NCBI RefSeq assembly: GCF_037126175.1
Contig: NZ_CP146986.1
Location: 6,014,501-6,078,500, forward strand
From: Pseudomonas sp. RSB 5.4
GTDB lineage: Bacteria > Pseudomonadota > Gammaproteobacteria > Pseudomonadales > Pseudomonadaceae
Reading direction: 5' to 3'
Length of the DNA stretch: 64,000 nt
Below are positions 54,219 through 63,170 of this stretch, one piece after another. Every line of letters starts with the position of its first letter. Position 1 is the stretch's first letter. The translations under genes were made by a program, and so were the position numbers. The notes below the pieces were generated by a model. It was not told where the DNA came from. It saw only the letters and a program-made list of their open reading frames with translations, and did not search any database.

Positions 54219-56510
54219 TTACAGCAACTCAAAGCTCTGCTGCGTCACATCCTGCGAATCCAGGCCGATCTGCACGTTGAACTTGCCTGGCTCGGCCGCG
54301 TACTTGAGCTGGGCGTTGTAGAACTTCAGGTCATCCTCGGTGATGGTGAAGTGCACGACTTTCTGTTCGCCGGCCTTGAGCATGATTTTCTGGAAGTTCT
54401 TCAGTTCTTTCACCGGGCGGATGATCGAGCCGGTGACGTCCTGAATGTACAGCTGCACCACGGTTTCGCCGTCGCGCTGACCGGTGTTTTTCAAGGTGAC
54501 ACTGGCGTCGAGCTTGCCGGTCTTGTTCAGGGTGGTCGAGGACAGCGCCATGTCGCTCAGGGCGAATTGGGTGTAGCTCAAGCCGTAACCGAACGGGAAC
54601 AGCGGCCCGGTGATGTCATCGAAATACTGCGAGGTGTAGTTGCCCGGTTTGCCCGGTGTGAACGGCCGGCCAATGCTCAGGTGGTTGTAGTAGGTCGGGA
54701 TCTGGCCCACCGAACGCGGGAAGGTCACCGGCAGTTTGCCCGACGGGTTGTAGTCGCCGAACAGCACATCAGCGATGGCGTTGCCGCCCTCGGTGCCGCT
54801 GAACCAGGTTTCCAGAATCGCATCGGCCGACTGGTTCTCTTCGAGAATGGTCAGCGGACGGCCGTTCATCAGCACCAGTACCAGCGGCTTGCCGGTGGCC
54901 TTGAGGGCGCGGATCAGCTCGCGCTGATTTTCCGGGATGTTCAGGTCGGTGCGGCTCGAGGATTCGTGGGACATGCCACGGGACTCACCAACGGCGGCGA
55001 CGATCACGTCAGCGTCCTTGGCCGCTTTCACCGCCTCGTCGATCAACACGTTGGCCGGGCGCGGGTCATCGACCACTTCCGGGGCGTCGAAGTTGAGGAA
55101 GTTCAGGTAATCCAGCACTTTCTTGTCGCTGGTGATGTTCGCGCCACGGGCGTAGATCAGGTTGGCCTTGTCGCCAATCACCGAGCTCATGCCGTCGAAC
55201 AGCGTGACCGATTGCGCCGGCTTACCCGCAGCGGCCCAGCTGCCCATCATGTCGATCGGCGCCTTGGCCAGCGGGCCGACCAGTGCGACTTTCGCGGTTT
55301 TCTTCAGCGGCAGGGTGTCGTTCTGGTTCTTCAGCAGCACCAGGCTGCGACGCGCGATGTCACGCGCGTCGGCGCGGTGCAGACGACTGTCGGCGTAGGT
55401 GTCCGCCGGATCATCCTCGGCCTTGCCGATACGCAGGTACGGGTCCTTGAACAGGCCCATGTCGTACTTGGCGGCGAGCACTTCGCGCACCGCGTTATCG
55501 ATGTCCTTCTGTTCGATCTCGCCGGACTTGAGCAGCCCCGGCAGTTCTTTGCCGTACAGGGTGTCGTTCATGCTCATGTCGATGCCGGCCTTGATCGCCA
55601 GCTTCGCCGCTTCGCGACCATCGGCGGCCACGCCGTGCTTGATCAGCTCGAAGATCGCCCCGTGGTCGCTGACGGCCAGGCCCTTGAAGCCCCAGTCCTT
55701 GCGCAGCAGATCGTTCATCAGCCAGGTATTGGCGGTGGCCGGGATGCCGTTGATCGAGTTCAACGCCACCATCACCCCGCCGGCACCGGCGTCGATCGCC
55801 GCGCGGTACGGTGGCAGATAGTCCTGGTACATCTTCACCGGGCTCATGTCGACGACGTTGTAGTCGCGACCGCCCTCGACCGCGCCATACAGGGCGAAGT
55901 GCTTGACGCTGGCCATGATGCTGTCGGCCGCGCTCGGCGTGTCGCCCTGGTAGGCCTTGACCATCACTTTGGCGATGCGCGAGGTCAGGTAGGTGTCTTC
56001 ACCGAAGCCTTCGGAGCTGCGGCCCCAGCGCGGATCGCGGGAGATGTCGACCATCGGCGCGAAGGTGATGTCGAGGCTGTCAGATGCAGCCTCTTTGGCG
56101 GCAACGCGCCCGGACCGACCGATGGCGTCCATGTCCCAGCTCGATGCCAGGGCCAGCGGAATCGGGAAAATCGTACGGTGACCGTGGATCACGTCGTACG
56201 CAAAAAACATCGGAATCTTCAGGCGACTGCGCATCGCCGCGTCCTGCATCGGACGGTTTTCCGGGCGGGTGATCGAGTTGAACGTACCGCCGATATTGCC
56301 GGCGGCGATCTCTTTGCGGATCAGTTCGCGGGGCATTTCCGGGCCGATGCTGATCAGGCGCAACTGGCCGATCTTTTCATCGAGGGTCATTTGTTTCATC
56401 AGATTGCTGATGAACGCGTCCTTGTTTTCCAGGGGTACCGGGGTCGTGGCGGCCAATACTTGATGACTGGCCAGGCTGACGAACAGGCCCAGCAAACACA
56501 GCTTCTTCAT
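54219..56510 (-). CDS. bglX: BglX-type periplasmic beta-glucosidase (GH3)
   Basis: This 763-residue GH3 enzyme has a signal peptide (MKKLCLLGLFVSLASHQVLA). The nucleophile is D282 in GLAVSDHGAI; DVIHGHRTIFPI and SVKHFALYGAVEGGRDYN form the substrate site. The C-terminal domain ends in a fibronectin III-like part. It removes terminal beta-linked glucose from oligosaccharides in the periplasm. I used the ATG at 56510, which gives the signal peptide. Confidence 0.93.
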   Translation of the reverse strand: MKKLCLLGLFVSLASHQVLAATTPVPLENKDAFISNLMKQMTLDEKIGQLRLISIGPEMPRELIRKEIAAGNIGGTFNSITRPENRPMQDAAMRSRLKIPMFFAYDVIHGHRTIFPIPLALASSWDMDAIGRSGRVAAKEAASDSLDITFAPMVDISRDPRWGRSSEGFGEDTYLTSRIAKVMVKAYQGDTPSAADSIMASVKHFALYGAVEGGRDYNVVDMSPVKMYQDYLPPYRAAIDAGAGGVMVALNSINGIPATANTWLMNDLLRKDWGFKGLAVSDHGAIFELIKHGVAADGREAAKLAIKAGIDMSMNDTLYGKELPGLLKSGEIEQKDIDNAVREVLAAKYDMGLFKDPYLRIGKAEDDPADTYADSRLHRADARDIARRSLVLLKNQNDTLPLKKTAKVALVGPLAKAPIDMMGSWAAAGKPAQSVTLFDGMSSVIGDKANLIYARGANITSDKKVLDYLNFLNFDAPEVVDDPRPANVLIDEAVKAAKDADVIVAAVGESRGMSHESSSRTDLNIPENQRELIRALKATGKPLVLVLMNGRPLTILEENQSADAILETWFSGTEGGNAIADVLFGDYNPSGKLPVTFPRSVGQIPTYYNHLSIGRPFTPGKPGNYTSQYFDDITGPLFPFGYGLSYTQFALSDMALSSTTLNKTGKLDASVTLKNTGQRDGETVVQLYIQDVTGSIIRPVKELKNFQKIMLKAGEQKVVHFTITEDDLKFYNAQLKYAAEPGKFNVQIGLDSQDVTQQSFELL

Positions 56511-56768
56511 GAATATTTTTCTCAAGGGCCCAAGCGGCAATGCAATGCCGGCCAGCCAAAAGTTAGGGAGCGACTATTGTTGTTCGGGTGCAGGCTCAAA
56601 ATGACCGAGCCAAAAACGCCCACCGACCTTCGGCAGCGTTTGCGCAGGGCCTCTTTTTAGCCCATCGGCCCGTTGCAATCCAGTGGCGCCGCCGATTATG
56701 CCCCAACCGCCGATGCAGAAGGTTTCACAGTCGGTCTTTTCACGAATACGCCAGGGAGCATCAGTCTG

Positions 56769-57377
56769 ATGAATGTAAGTCCAACCTACCGTTCGCGTTT
56801 GCAAGTGGCCACGTTGTTAGTGATGGCTACGCTGCTGACCGCGTGCGGCATCAACAATATTCCGACGCTGGACGAACAGGCCAAGGCAGCCTGGGGCCAG
56901 GTACAGAACCAGTACCAGCGCCGTGCCGACCTGATTCCCAATCTGGTGGAAACCGTCAGAGGCTATGCCAAGCATGAAGAAGCAACCCTGACTGCAGTGG
57001 TCGAGGCGCGGGCCAAGGCAACTTCGATCCAGGTCGATGCCAGCACCCTCGACAACCCGGAAAAGCTCAAGCAGTTCCAGCAGGCCCAGGATCAGTTGAG
57101 CGGTGCGCTCAGCCGATTGATGGTGGTCTCCGAGCGCTACCCGGACCTCAAGGCCAACCAGAACTTCCTCGCCCTGCAATCGCAGCTCGAAGGCACGGAA
57201 AACCGGATCGCCGTGGCGCGGCGCGATTTCATTCTGGCGGTGCAGAAGTACAACACCGAGATCCGCACATTTCCCGGACGCCTCTGGCACAGCGTGATGT
57301 ACAGCGATCTGCCGATTCGCGAAACCTTCGAAGCCACCACCCCCGGTGCGGAAAAGGCCCCGGAAGTGAAGTTCTGA
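56769..57377 (+). CDS. lemA: LemA-family lipoprotein
   Basis: This 202-residue protein has a lipobox in LLTACG and the LemA blocks NQYQRRADLIPNLVETVRGY, RLMVVSERYPDLKANQNFLA and QKYNTEIRTFPGRLWHSV. The protein is a helical bundle that faces the periplasm. LemA proteins are frequently encoded with TPM proteins, as here. The role is not established. Confidence 0.9.
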   Translation: MNVSPTYRSRLQVATLLVMATLLTACGINNIPTLDEQAKAAWGQVQNQYQRRADLIPNLVETVRGYAKHEEATLTAVVEARAKATSIQVDASTLDNPEKLKQFQQAQDQLSGALSRLMVVSERYPDLKANQNFLALQSQLEGTENRIAVARRDFILAVQKYNTEIRTFPGRLWHSVMYSDLPIRETFEATTPGAEKAPEVKF

Positions 57378-57390
57378 TTCGAGGTTGCCC

Positions 57391-58140
57391 ATGCGTGTGT
57401 TGAAGATAGGCCTGGTGCTGATGCTCTGGCTGTTCGCCGTCAGCGCCCGGGCCGAGTTGACGTTCCCGGCGCTGAGCGGGCGGGTGGTGGACGAGGCGCA
57501 GATGATCGAGCCCTCGGTGCGCGCCCAGTTGAGTCAGCAATTGCAGGCTCACGAGCAAGCTACCGGCGAGCAACTGGTGGTGGTCACGGTGCCTGATCTG
57601 CAGGGCACCACCATCGAGGATTACGGCGTGCAACTGGGCCGGCACTGGGGCATCGGCCAGAAAGACAAGAACAACGGCGCGCTGCTGATCGTCGCCCGTG
57701 ATGAGCGCAAGCTGCGCATCGAAGTCGGTTACGGGTTGGAAGATCGGCTGACCGATGCGCAGACCTCGGTGATCATTCATCAAGTGATCACCCCGGCGTT
57801 CAAGTCCGGCAATTTCAGCAAGGGCATCAGTGACGGCGTGGCGGCGATGCTGGTGGTGCTGGGCGGCAACCCGCTGGACGAGCCCTCGACGGTGTACGAG
57901 TCGAGCGGCGATCCGCAAAGCGATTTTGTCTCGCGCCACCCGCTGTTGTTTGTTTTTCTGGTGGTGTTGTTCATCCTGACCGTGTTTGTCTGCCAGATGC
58001 TCGGTATCCTTCCCGCCGGCCGTGGCGGCTCCGGAGGCGGGGGCGGTTTCGGCGGTGGTGGATTTGGCGGCGGTGGAGGCGGGGGCTTCAGCGGCGGCGG
58101 GGGCAGTTTCGGCGGCGGTGGTTCGTCCGGCGGCTGGTGA
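57391..58140 (+). CDS. TPM-domain protein with glycine-rich tail
   Basis: This 249-residue protein has a signal peptide, a TPM domain (LSGRVVDEAQMIEPSVRAQL to about residue 150), one membrane segment (LLFVFLVVLFILTVFV), and a tail of about 40 residues made of Gly with Phe and Ser. It is in the YgcG class. The start at 57391 is preceded by GAGGTTGCCC. It follows lemA by 13 nt. Confidence 0.9.
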   Translation: MRVLKIGLVLMLWLFAVSARAELTFPALSGRVVDEAQMIEPSVRAQLSQQLQAHEQATGEQLVVVTVPDLQGTTIEDYGVQLGRHWGIGQKDKNNGALLIVARDERKLRIEVGYGLEDRLTDAQTSVIIHQVITPAFKSGNFSKGISDGVAAMLVVLGGNPLDEPSTVYESSGDPQSDFVSRHPLLFVFLVVLFILTVFVCQMLGILPAGRGGSGGGGGFGGGGFGGGGGGGFSGGGGSFGGGGSSGGW

Positions 58141-58173
58141 ACACACAACAATAATGATCAGGCACTTTTCGAC

Positions 58174-58791
58174 ATGGCATTACTGAGCGAACACGAACAA
58201 CGTAAAGTCGCCGAGGCGATTGCCCGGGTCGAGCGCGACACCGACGCCGAACTGGTGACCGTGCTGGCGGCCCGCGCCGATGACTACGCGTACATCCCGT
58301 TGCTGTGGGCCAGCCTGTTGGCGCTGCTGGTGCCGGGCATCGTCCATTACCTGACCGGCTGGCTGACCATGCACAGCCTGTTGCTGGTGCAGTGGGGGCT
58401 GTTCATTGTCCTGTGCCTGCTGTTTCGTCTGCCGCAAGTCACCACCCATCTGATCCCGCGCCGTGTGCGCCACTGGCGTGCATCGAACCTGGCGCGGCGC
58501 CAGTTCCTCGAACAGAACCTGCACCACACCGTCGGCAGCACCGGCATGCTGATCTTTGTCTGCGAGGCAGAACGCTACGTGGAGATTCTGGTGGACGAGG
58601 GGATTTCCCGGCGGCTGGACAACAAGAGCTGGGACGCGATTGTCGCCGCGTTCACCGAGCAAGTGCGGCAGGGGCGCACGCTTGAGGGGTTCGTGACCTG
58701 CATCGAGGCCTGCGGTGAACTGCTCAAGGTGCATGTGCCAGTGACGCAGGTACGCAATGAATTGCCCAATCGGTTGGTGGTGCTGGCCTAG
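58174..58791 (+). CDS. Second TPM-domain membrane protein
   Basis: This 205-residue protein has a N-terminal TPM start (LSEHEQRKVAEAIARVERDT, DAELVTVLAARAD), two hydrophobic segments (about 42-62 and 67-87) inserted in the domain, and then the rest of the TPM fold (FVCEAERYVEILVDEGISRR). It lacks a signal peptide and a Gly-rich tail. It lies 33 nt after the first TPM gene, so lemA and both TPM genes probably form an operon. Confidence 0.85.
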   Translation: MALLSEHEQRKVAEAIARVERDTDAELVTVLAARADDYAYIPLLWASLLALLVPGIVHYLTGWLTMHSLLLVQWGLFIVLCLLFRLPQVTTHLIPRRVRHWRASNLARRQFLEQNLHHTVGSTGMLIFVCEAERYVEILVDEGISRRLDNKSWDAIVAAFTEQVRQGRTLEGFVTCIEACGELLKVHVPVTQVRNELPNRLVVLA

Positions 58792-58793
58792 AA

Positions 58794-58973
58794 GCCCCTC
58801 ACCCCAGCCCTCTCCCGGAGGGAGAGGGAGCCGACCGAGATGTCTTGCGCTCGGCATCGGCCTGAGAAACCGAGCCGATTATGGATTCAAAGGCACTCTT
58901 TCAAGTCGGTGAACCTCTTCAATATCCCCCAATCAGTCCCCTCTCCCTCCGGGAGAGGGTTAGGGTGAGGGCC
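58794..58973. repeat. Dispersed inverted repeat (CCCTCTCCC-GGGAGAGGG type)
   Basis: About 180 bp. The left arm has a hairpin CCCTCTCCC-GGA-GGGAGAGGG (58808-58828) and the right arm a similar one (58940-58959), and outer ends GCCCCTCACCCCAGCCC / GGTTAGGGTGAGGGCCC pair. The interior (58829-58935) has no gene. The 280-nt gap to the methyltransferase holds nothing else I recognise. Confidence 0.8.
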
Positions 58974-59071
58974 CTTTTAAAGCCGTTGGGTAAATAAGAA
59001 CGTGTCCCCAACCCCCATCCCCCCTAAAATACCCGCCATTCCCGTTTCGCCCCGCCCGAGGCCGCTTGTCC

Positions 59072-60286
59072 ATGTCCGTTACCGCCCAATCCGCGCCGTC
59101 TGCGCCCGATCATCACGCCCAGTTCATCGAGCTGCTGCAAACCAGCCTTGAACACAGCGGCTTCATCAAACTGGTGCTGGCCAAGTACGTGGGTGAAGAG
59201 GCAGATCTGCAGCGGATCATCATCAAAGCGGTGACGGTCAAGGCGCAGCCAAACCTGTCGTTTGTCTATCGCTACAAGACCCGCGACATCACCAAGAACC
59301 TACCGCTGAGTGAAGGCGTGGCGGTGATTGCCGAGCTGTTGCCGGCGGCGTTCAAGAATGCGCATTTGCTGACCGTGACCGACGAGGCCCAGCTCGAATA
59401 CAGCAAAAAGGGCAAGCCTTCGCTGTTCAAGAGCAAACCTCAGCAATTGCGCGAGGCGCCGTCCGCCGAGCACAACCGCGAGAAAAATCGCTTTCTGGAC
59501 CTGAGCCGACCGTTCCTCAAGGACCTGGGCGTGACCAACGCGCAGCACGAGCTGATCCCGGCGATGTCGCGCAAGTGGAAGCAGATCAACAAGTTCATCG
59601 AAGTCTTCAGCCACGCCCTGACCTCGTCACCGCTGGCGCTGGACAAACCGGTGCGGGTGGCGGATTTCGGTTCGGGCAAGGGCTACCTGACGTTCGCGAT
59701 TCACGATTACCTGCGCAACACGCTCAAGGCCGAAGGCGAAGTCACTGGCGTCGAGCTGCGTGAAGAGATGGTCAACCTGTGCAACGCCGCCGCGGCGAAA
59801 CTGGAGCACCCGGGGCTGGTGTTCAAGTGCGGTGACGTGCGCAGCGTGGCGCCGAGCGAACTGGACGTGATGATCGCCCTGCATGCCTGCGACATCGCCA
59901 CCGACTACGCGATCCACACCGGTATCCGTTCCGGCGCGTCGATCATCATGTGCTCGCCGTGCTGCCACAAACAGATTCGCCTGCAGATCCAGAGCCCGGC
60001 GCTGCTCAAACCGATGCTGCAATACGGTCTGCACCTGGGGCAACAGGCGGAGATGGTCACCGACAGCCTGCGTGCACTGTTCCTCGAGGCCTGCGGCTAC
60101 GAGACCAAAGTGTTCGAGTTCATCTCGCTGGAACACACCAACAAGAACAAGATGATTCTCGCGGTGAAACGCGCCGAGCCGGTGGACCCGGCTCAATTGC
60201 TGGTGAAGATTGCCGAGTTGAAGGCGTTCTACAACATCAGCGAGCACTGCCTGGAAACCCTGCTGCGCGCGGACGGCTACCTCTGA
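59072..60286 (+). CDS. METTL25/RRNAD-like SAM methyltransferase
   Basis: This 404-residue protein has a methyltransferase domain with motif I VADFGSGKGYLTFAI (196-210), an acidic loop VTGVELREEMVNLCN, and a Cys/His motif MCSPCCHKQIRLQ (293-305) characteristic of the Methyltransf_32 class. The N-terminal 180 residues are basic and of unknown fold. Eukaryotic relatives modify RNA or proteins; the bacterial target is unknown. The start at 59072 is the ATG; a TTG two codons up is possible. Confidence 0.85.
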   Translation: MSVTAQSAPSAPDHHAQFIELLQTSLEHSGFIKLVLAKYVGEEADLQRIIIKAVTVKAQPNLSFVYRYKTRDITKNLPLSEGVAVIAELLPAAFKNAHLLTVTDEAQLEYSKKGKPSLFKSKPQQLREAPSAEHNREKNRFLDLSRPFLKDLGVTNAQHELIPAMSRKWKQINKFIEVFSHALTSSPLALDKPVRVADFGSGKGYLTFAIHDYLRNTLKAEGEVTGVELREEMVNLCNAAAAKLEHPGLVFKCGDVRSVAPSELDVMIALHACDIATDYAIHTGIRSGASIIMCSPCCHKQIRLQIQSPALLKPMLQYGLHLGQQAEMVTDSLRALFLEACGYETKVFEFISLEHTNKNKMILAVKRAEPVDPAQLLVKIAELKAFYNISEHCLETLLRADGYL

Positions 60287-61251
60287 TCCTGTGGGAGCGG
60301 GCTTGCTCGCGAAGGCGTTGAGTCAGTCACCATTGCCGGCGATTGAGAGACTGCTTTCGCGAGCAAGCCCGCTCCCACATTGGATTGCACGGCGGTCTTG
60401 CGCCCGAGCATCACCGTTGCGATGACCCCGCAGGCAAACACCCAGGTGATCGGCTCGACATGTTCGCCAAAGAACAGCGCCGAAAACGCGATGGTGAAGA
60501 AGATCTGCAGCAACTGGATCTGACTGACCCGCGCGATTCCGCCCATCGCCAACCCGGCGTACCAGGCGAAGAAGCCGAGAAACTGCGAAAACAGCGCCAC
60601 GTAGCCGAAGGCCCACCAGGTCTTGGCCGACACCGCGCCCTGATGCTGCAGCGCCAGATACAACACTGGCCCGATCAGCAGCGGCGTCGACAGCACCAGC
60701 GCCCAGCAGATCACCTGCCAGCCGCCCATCTCCTTGGCCAGCCGACCACCCTCGGCATACCCCAGACCGCCCACGGCAATCGCGCCGAGCATCAGCAAGT
60801 CACCGGCCTGAATGCTGCCGGCACCGGTGTAAAGCGCATAACCGAGCACCAGCGCACTACCGAGCGCGGCGCAGGCCCAGAAGGCTTTTGACGGACGCTC
60901 GTGTGATAACCACGCCGCATACAGCGCCACACACAGCGGCTGCAAACCGTTGACCAGTGCGCCATGGGACGCCGGCAAGGTTTGCATGGCCCACGCCGAC
61001 AGCACCGGAAAGCCGAGAATCACCCCGGCGATCACCAGGCTCAGGCCTTTGATCTGCTGCCAGCTCGGCCACTTCTCGCGCCGCCATAACAACAGCGCCG
61101 CCGCCGGAATCGCCGCGAACAGCGCCCGGCCGAGGCCGTTGAGCAGCGGATGCAGTTCCTGCACCACGATCCGGGTGAAGGGCAGGGTCAGGCTGAAAAT
61201 CACAACCCCGAGCAGGCCGAGGGCCATGCCGGTGTTTTCGCGCGAGGACAT
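60277..61251 (-). CDS. EamA/DMT-family transporter with REPIN-encoded C terminus
   Basis: This 324-residue drug/metabolite transporter has about ten helices (ENTGMALGLLGVVIFSLTLP to VFACGVIATVMLGR). The last 33 residues, containing VGAGLLAKAV and PSRASPLPQDQR, are translated from the REPIN at 60291-60378. The usual family end is near residue 290. The stop codon lies past the repeat, overlapping the end of the convergent methyltransferase gene by 10 nt. The transported substrate is unknown. Confidence 0.85.
   Translation of the reverse strand: MSSRENTGMALGLLGVVIFSLTLPFTRIVVQELHPLLNGLGRALFAAIPAAALLLWRREKWPSWQQIKGLSLVIAGVILGFPVLSAWAMQTLPASHGALVNGLQPLCVALYAAWLSHERPSKAFWACAALGSALVLGYALYTGAGSIQAGDLLMLGAIAVGGLGYAEGGRLAKEMGGWQVICWALVLSTPLLIGPVLYLALQHQGAVSAKTWWAFGYVALFSQFLGFFAWYAGLAMGGIARVSQIQLLQIFFTIAFSALFFGEHVEPITWVFACGVIATVMLGRKTAVQSNVGAGLLAKAVSQSPAMVTDSTPSRASPLPQDQR
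60291..60378. repeat. REPIN, outward type, 88 bp, inside the EamA gene
   Basis: Standard inverted REP arms of 88 bp. Unlike the others it lies in a reading frame, replacing the natural 3' end of the transporter gene. Confidence 0.93.
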
Positions 61252-61580
61252 GTGAGTGACCAGAATTGAAGGTGACAGGGAGGTGGCTTCATCTAGCCAT
61301 AAACCGGGCGGGTCGGGCTGTTACAGCTAGACACAGAGTTATCCATACAGTTGGAATAAGTCCTGTGGCGAGGGAGCTTGCTCCCGCTCGCCTGCGCAGC
61401 AGGCGCCAAACCTGAATGCATTCTTTACTCACGGAAAGCGAGGGGACGCTTCGCGCCCCAGCGGGAGCAAGCTCCCTCGCCACAAAGGCGGGGAGGCGTA
61501 GTAGCCGGTTGTTACCCGCCCGAACGGATAAGGTCTACCTTGAATACTCCTGCAAGCCCTTTCCCAGAGGAGTCCTCCCC
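61252..61580. other. Intergenic region between the EamA and DJ-1 genes
   Basis: These 329 nt between divergent genes hold the REP variant at 61365-61483. The last 100 nt should carry the promoter of the DJ-1-like gene, which has AGAGGAG as its Shine-Dalgarno. I see no gene. Confidence 0.5.
61365..61483. repeat. REP-like inverted repeat (GTGGCGAGGGAGCTTGCTCC type), 119 bp
   Basis: The arms GTGGCGAGGGAGCTTGCTCC and its inverse flank a spacer with GAATGCATTC. It is a third palindrome subtype in the window. The spacer core is shared with the inward REPINs. Confidence 0.85.
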
Positions 61581-62162
61581 ATGGCCGCGAAAAAAATCCT
61601 GATGCTGGTCGGCGATTACGTCGAAGACTACGAAGTGATGGTGCCGTTCCAGGCCCTGCAAATGGTCGGTCACACCGTGCACGCCGTGTGCCCGGACAAG
61701 CCATCCGGTAGCACCGTGCGCACCGCAATCCATGACTTCGAAGGCGACCAGACCTACAGTGAAAAACCGGGTCACCTGTTCGCCCTCAACTTCGACTTTG
61801 CCAAGGTCGCCGAGGCCGATTACGACGCGCTGCTGATTCCCGGCGGTCGTGCGCCGGAATACCTGCGCCTGAATGAAAAGGTGCTGGCGCTGGTAAGAGC
61901 ATTCGACAAGGCTGGCAAGCCGATTGCCGCTGTGTGCCACGGCGCACAGTTGCTCGCGGCGGCGGGCGTTCTGGAAGGTCGCGAATGCAGCGCCTATCCG
62001 GCCTGTGCGCCGGAAGTACGCCTGGCCGGTGGCACGTTCATCGATATCCCGGTGACCGACGGCCACGTTCAGGGCAATCTGGCGACTGCTCCGGCATGGC
62101 CGGCGCATCCGAACTGGCTGTCCGGATTCCTCCGCCTGCTTGGCACCAAAATCACCCTGTAA
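61581..62162 (+). CDS. DJ-1/PfpI family protein
   Basis: This 193-residue protein has the nucleophile elbow [14 protein letters not shown] (Cys119, His120) and acidic residue E16 near the N terminus ([10 protein letters not shown]). [20 protein letters not shown] is the family block. Members are glyoxalase/deglycase-like, chaperones or putative proteases. The role here is unknown. The ATG at 61581 follows AGAGGAGTCC. The next gene starts 13 nt later. Confidence 0.9.
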   Translation: MAAKKILMLVGDYVEDYEVMVPFQALQMVGHTVHAVCPDKPSGSTVRTAIHDFEGDQTYSEKPGHLFALNFDFAKVAEADYDALLIPGGRAPEYLRLNEKVLALVRAFDKAGKPIAAVCHGAQLLAAAGVLEGRECSAYPACAPEVRLAGGTFIDIPVTDGHVQGNLATAPAWPAHPNWLSGFLRLLGTKITL

Positions 62163-62175
62163 CGAGGATGCGCCG

Positions 62176-62481
62176 ATGTGCGAGCTCTACGTCAAGGCCG
62201 ACCCGATTCTCTACGAATCCCGCTCGCGCTCGCTGCGCATCTGCGGCGTGGTGACGACATTGCGCCTGGAAAACCAGTTCTGGGACATCCTCAGCGAAAT
62301 CGCCGAAGTCGATGGCATGACCACTAACCAGTTGATCGCCAAGCTGTATGAAGAAGTGATGGATTATCGCGGGGAGGTGGTGAATTTTGCCTCGTTCCTG
62401 CGGGTGAGCTGTACGCGGTATCTGAGTCAGCGGCGGGTGACGGAGCCGCAGTTGTCGGTGGTGCGAGCAGTTGTGAAATAG
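62176..62481 (+). CDS. Ribbon-helix-helix domain protein
   Basis: This 101-residue protein has the block RSRSLRICGVVTTLRLENQF, WDILSEIAEVDGMTTNQLIA and KLYEEV of an RHH-type DNA-binding domain. It lies 13 nt after the DJ-1-like gene on the same strand, so it may regulate or act with it. Target unknown. Confidence 0.8.
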   Translation: MCELYVKADPILYESRSRSLRICGVVTTLRLENQFWDILSEIAEVDGMTTNQLIAKLYEEVMDYRGEVVNFASFLRVSCTRYLSQRRVTEPQLSVVRAVVK

Positions 62482-62500
62482 CCCACTGCGGGTCGACCCC

Positions 62501-62594
62501 TTCGCGAGCAAGCCCGCTCCCACAGTGGATCTCCAGTGATCACAAAAACAGGTGAGCACTCGGTAACCAATGTGGGAGCGGGCTTGCTCGCGAA
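62501..62594. repeat. REPIN, inward type, 94 bp
   Basis: Inverted REP arms just after the ribbon-helix-helix gene, with the longest spacer of the inward class. Confidence 0.9.
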
Positions 62595-62676
62595 GAGGCC
62601 GTCACAGGCGACAGAAATCCTGGGCTGGTCTTTACTCACTGGCGCGAAACCTCTCAACCGCCAAGGAGAATCGAGC

Positions 62677-63021
62677 ATGTCCGGATGGTACGAAGTGAGC
62701 AAAAGCAGCAACGGCCAGTTCAGGTTTGTGCTGAAGGCCGCCAACGCTGAAACCATTCTCGCCAGCGAGCTCTACACCACTCGCGCGGCAGTCGACAACG
62801 GCATTGCTTCGGTGCAGACCAACAGCCCGCTGGATGAACGCTACGAGAAGAAATCGACGAAGGATGGCCACCCATACTTCAACCTCAAAGCCGCCAACCA
62901 TCAGATCATCGGCAGCAGCGAGTCGTACTCCACGGACGCCGCGTGTGCCAAAGGCATCGCCAGCGTGAAGGCCAACGGGCCGAGCAAAGTGATCAAGGAC
63001 AAGACCTTGCCGGTGCTTTGA
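62677..63021 (+). CDS. YegP-family protein (two DUF1508 repeats)
   Basis: This 114-residue protein has two tandem repeats of the DUF1508 fold: GQFRFVLKAANAETILASEL with the NGIASVQTN end, and GHPYFNLKAANHQIIGSSES with KGIASVKAN. The two are clearly duplicated. The function is not established. AAGGAG lies 9 nt before the ATG. Confidence 0.92.
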   Translation: MSGWYEVSKSSNGQFRFVLKAANAETILASELYTTRAAVDNGIASVQTNSPLDERYEKKSTKDGHPYFNLKAANHQIIGSSESYSTDAACAKGIASVKANGPSKVIKDKTLPVL

Positions 63022-63170
63022 AATAACTCGACGACTCAGTCGCCAAAACAATGGCGACTGAATTCTGGCTATGTGCCACTACATCGCTTATCCTTCGCGA
63101 CCAATCCATGGAAGGGGCGGCGTTCAATACTCTTTCGTGTGTTTTTCAATGTTTACGCGAGAGTTTTTCT

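Noticed and set aside
54204..56660. 818-codon frame antisense to bglX
   Set aside because: Shadow of a GH3 gene with an intact active site on the minus strand.
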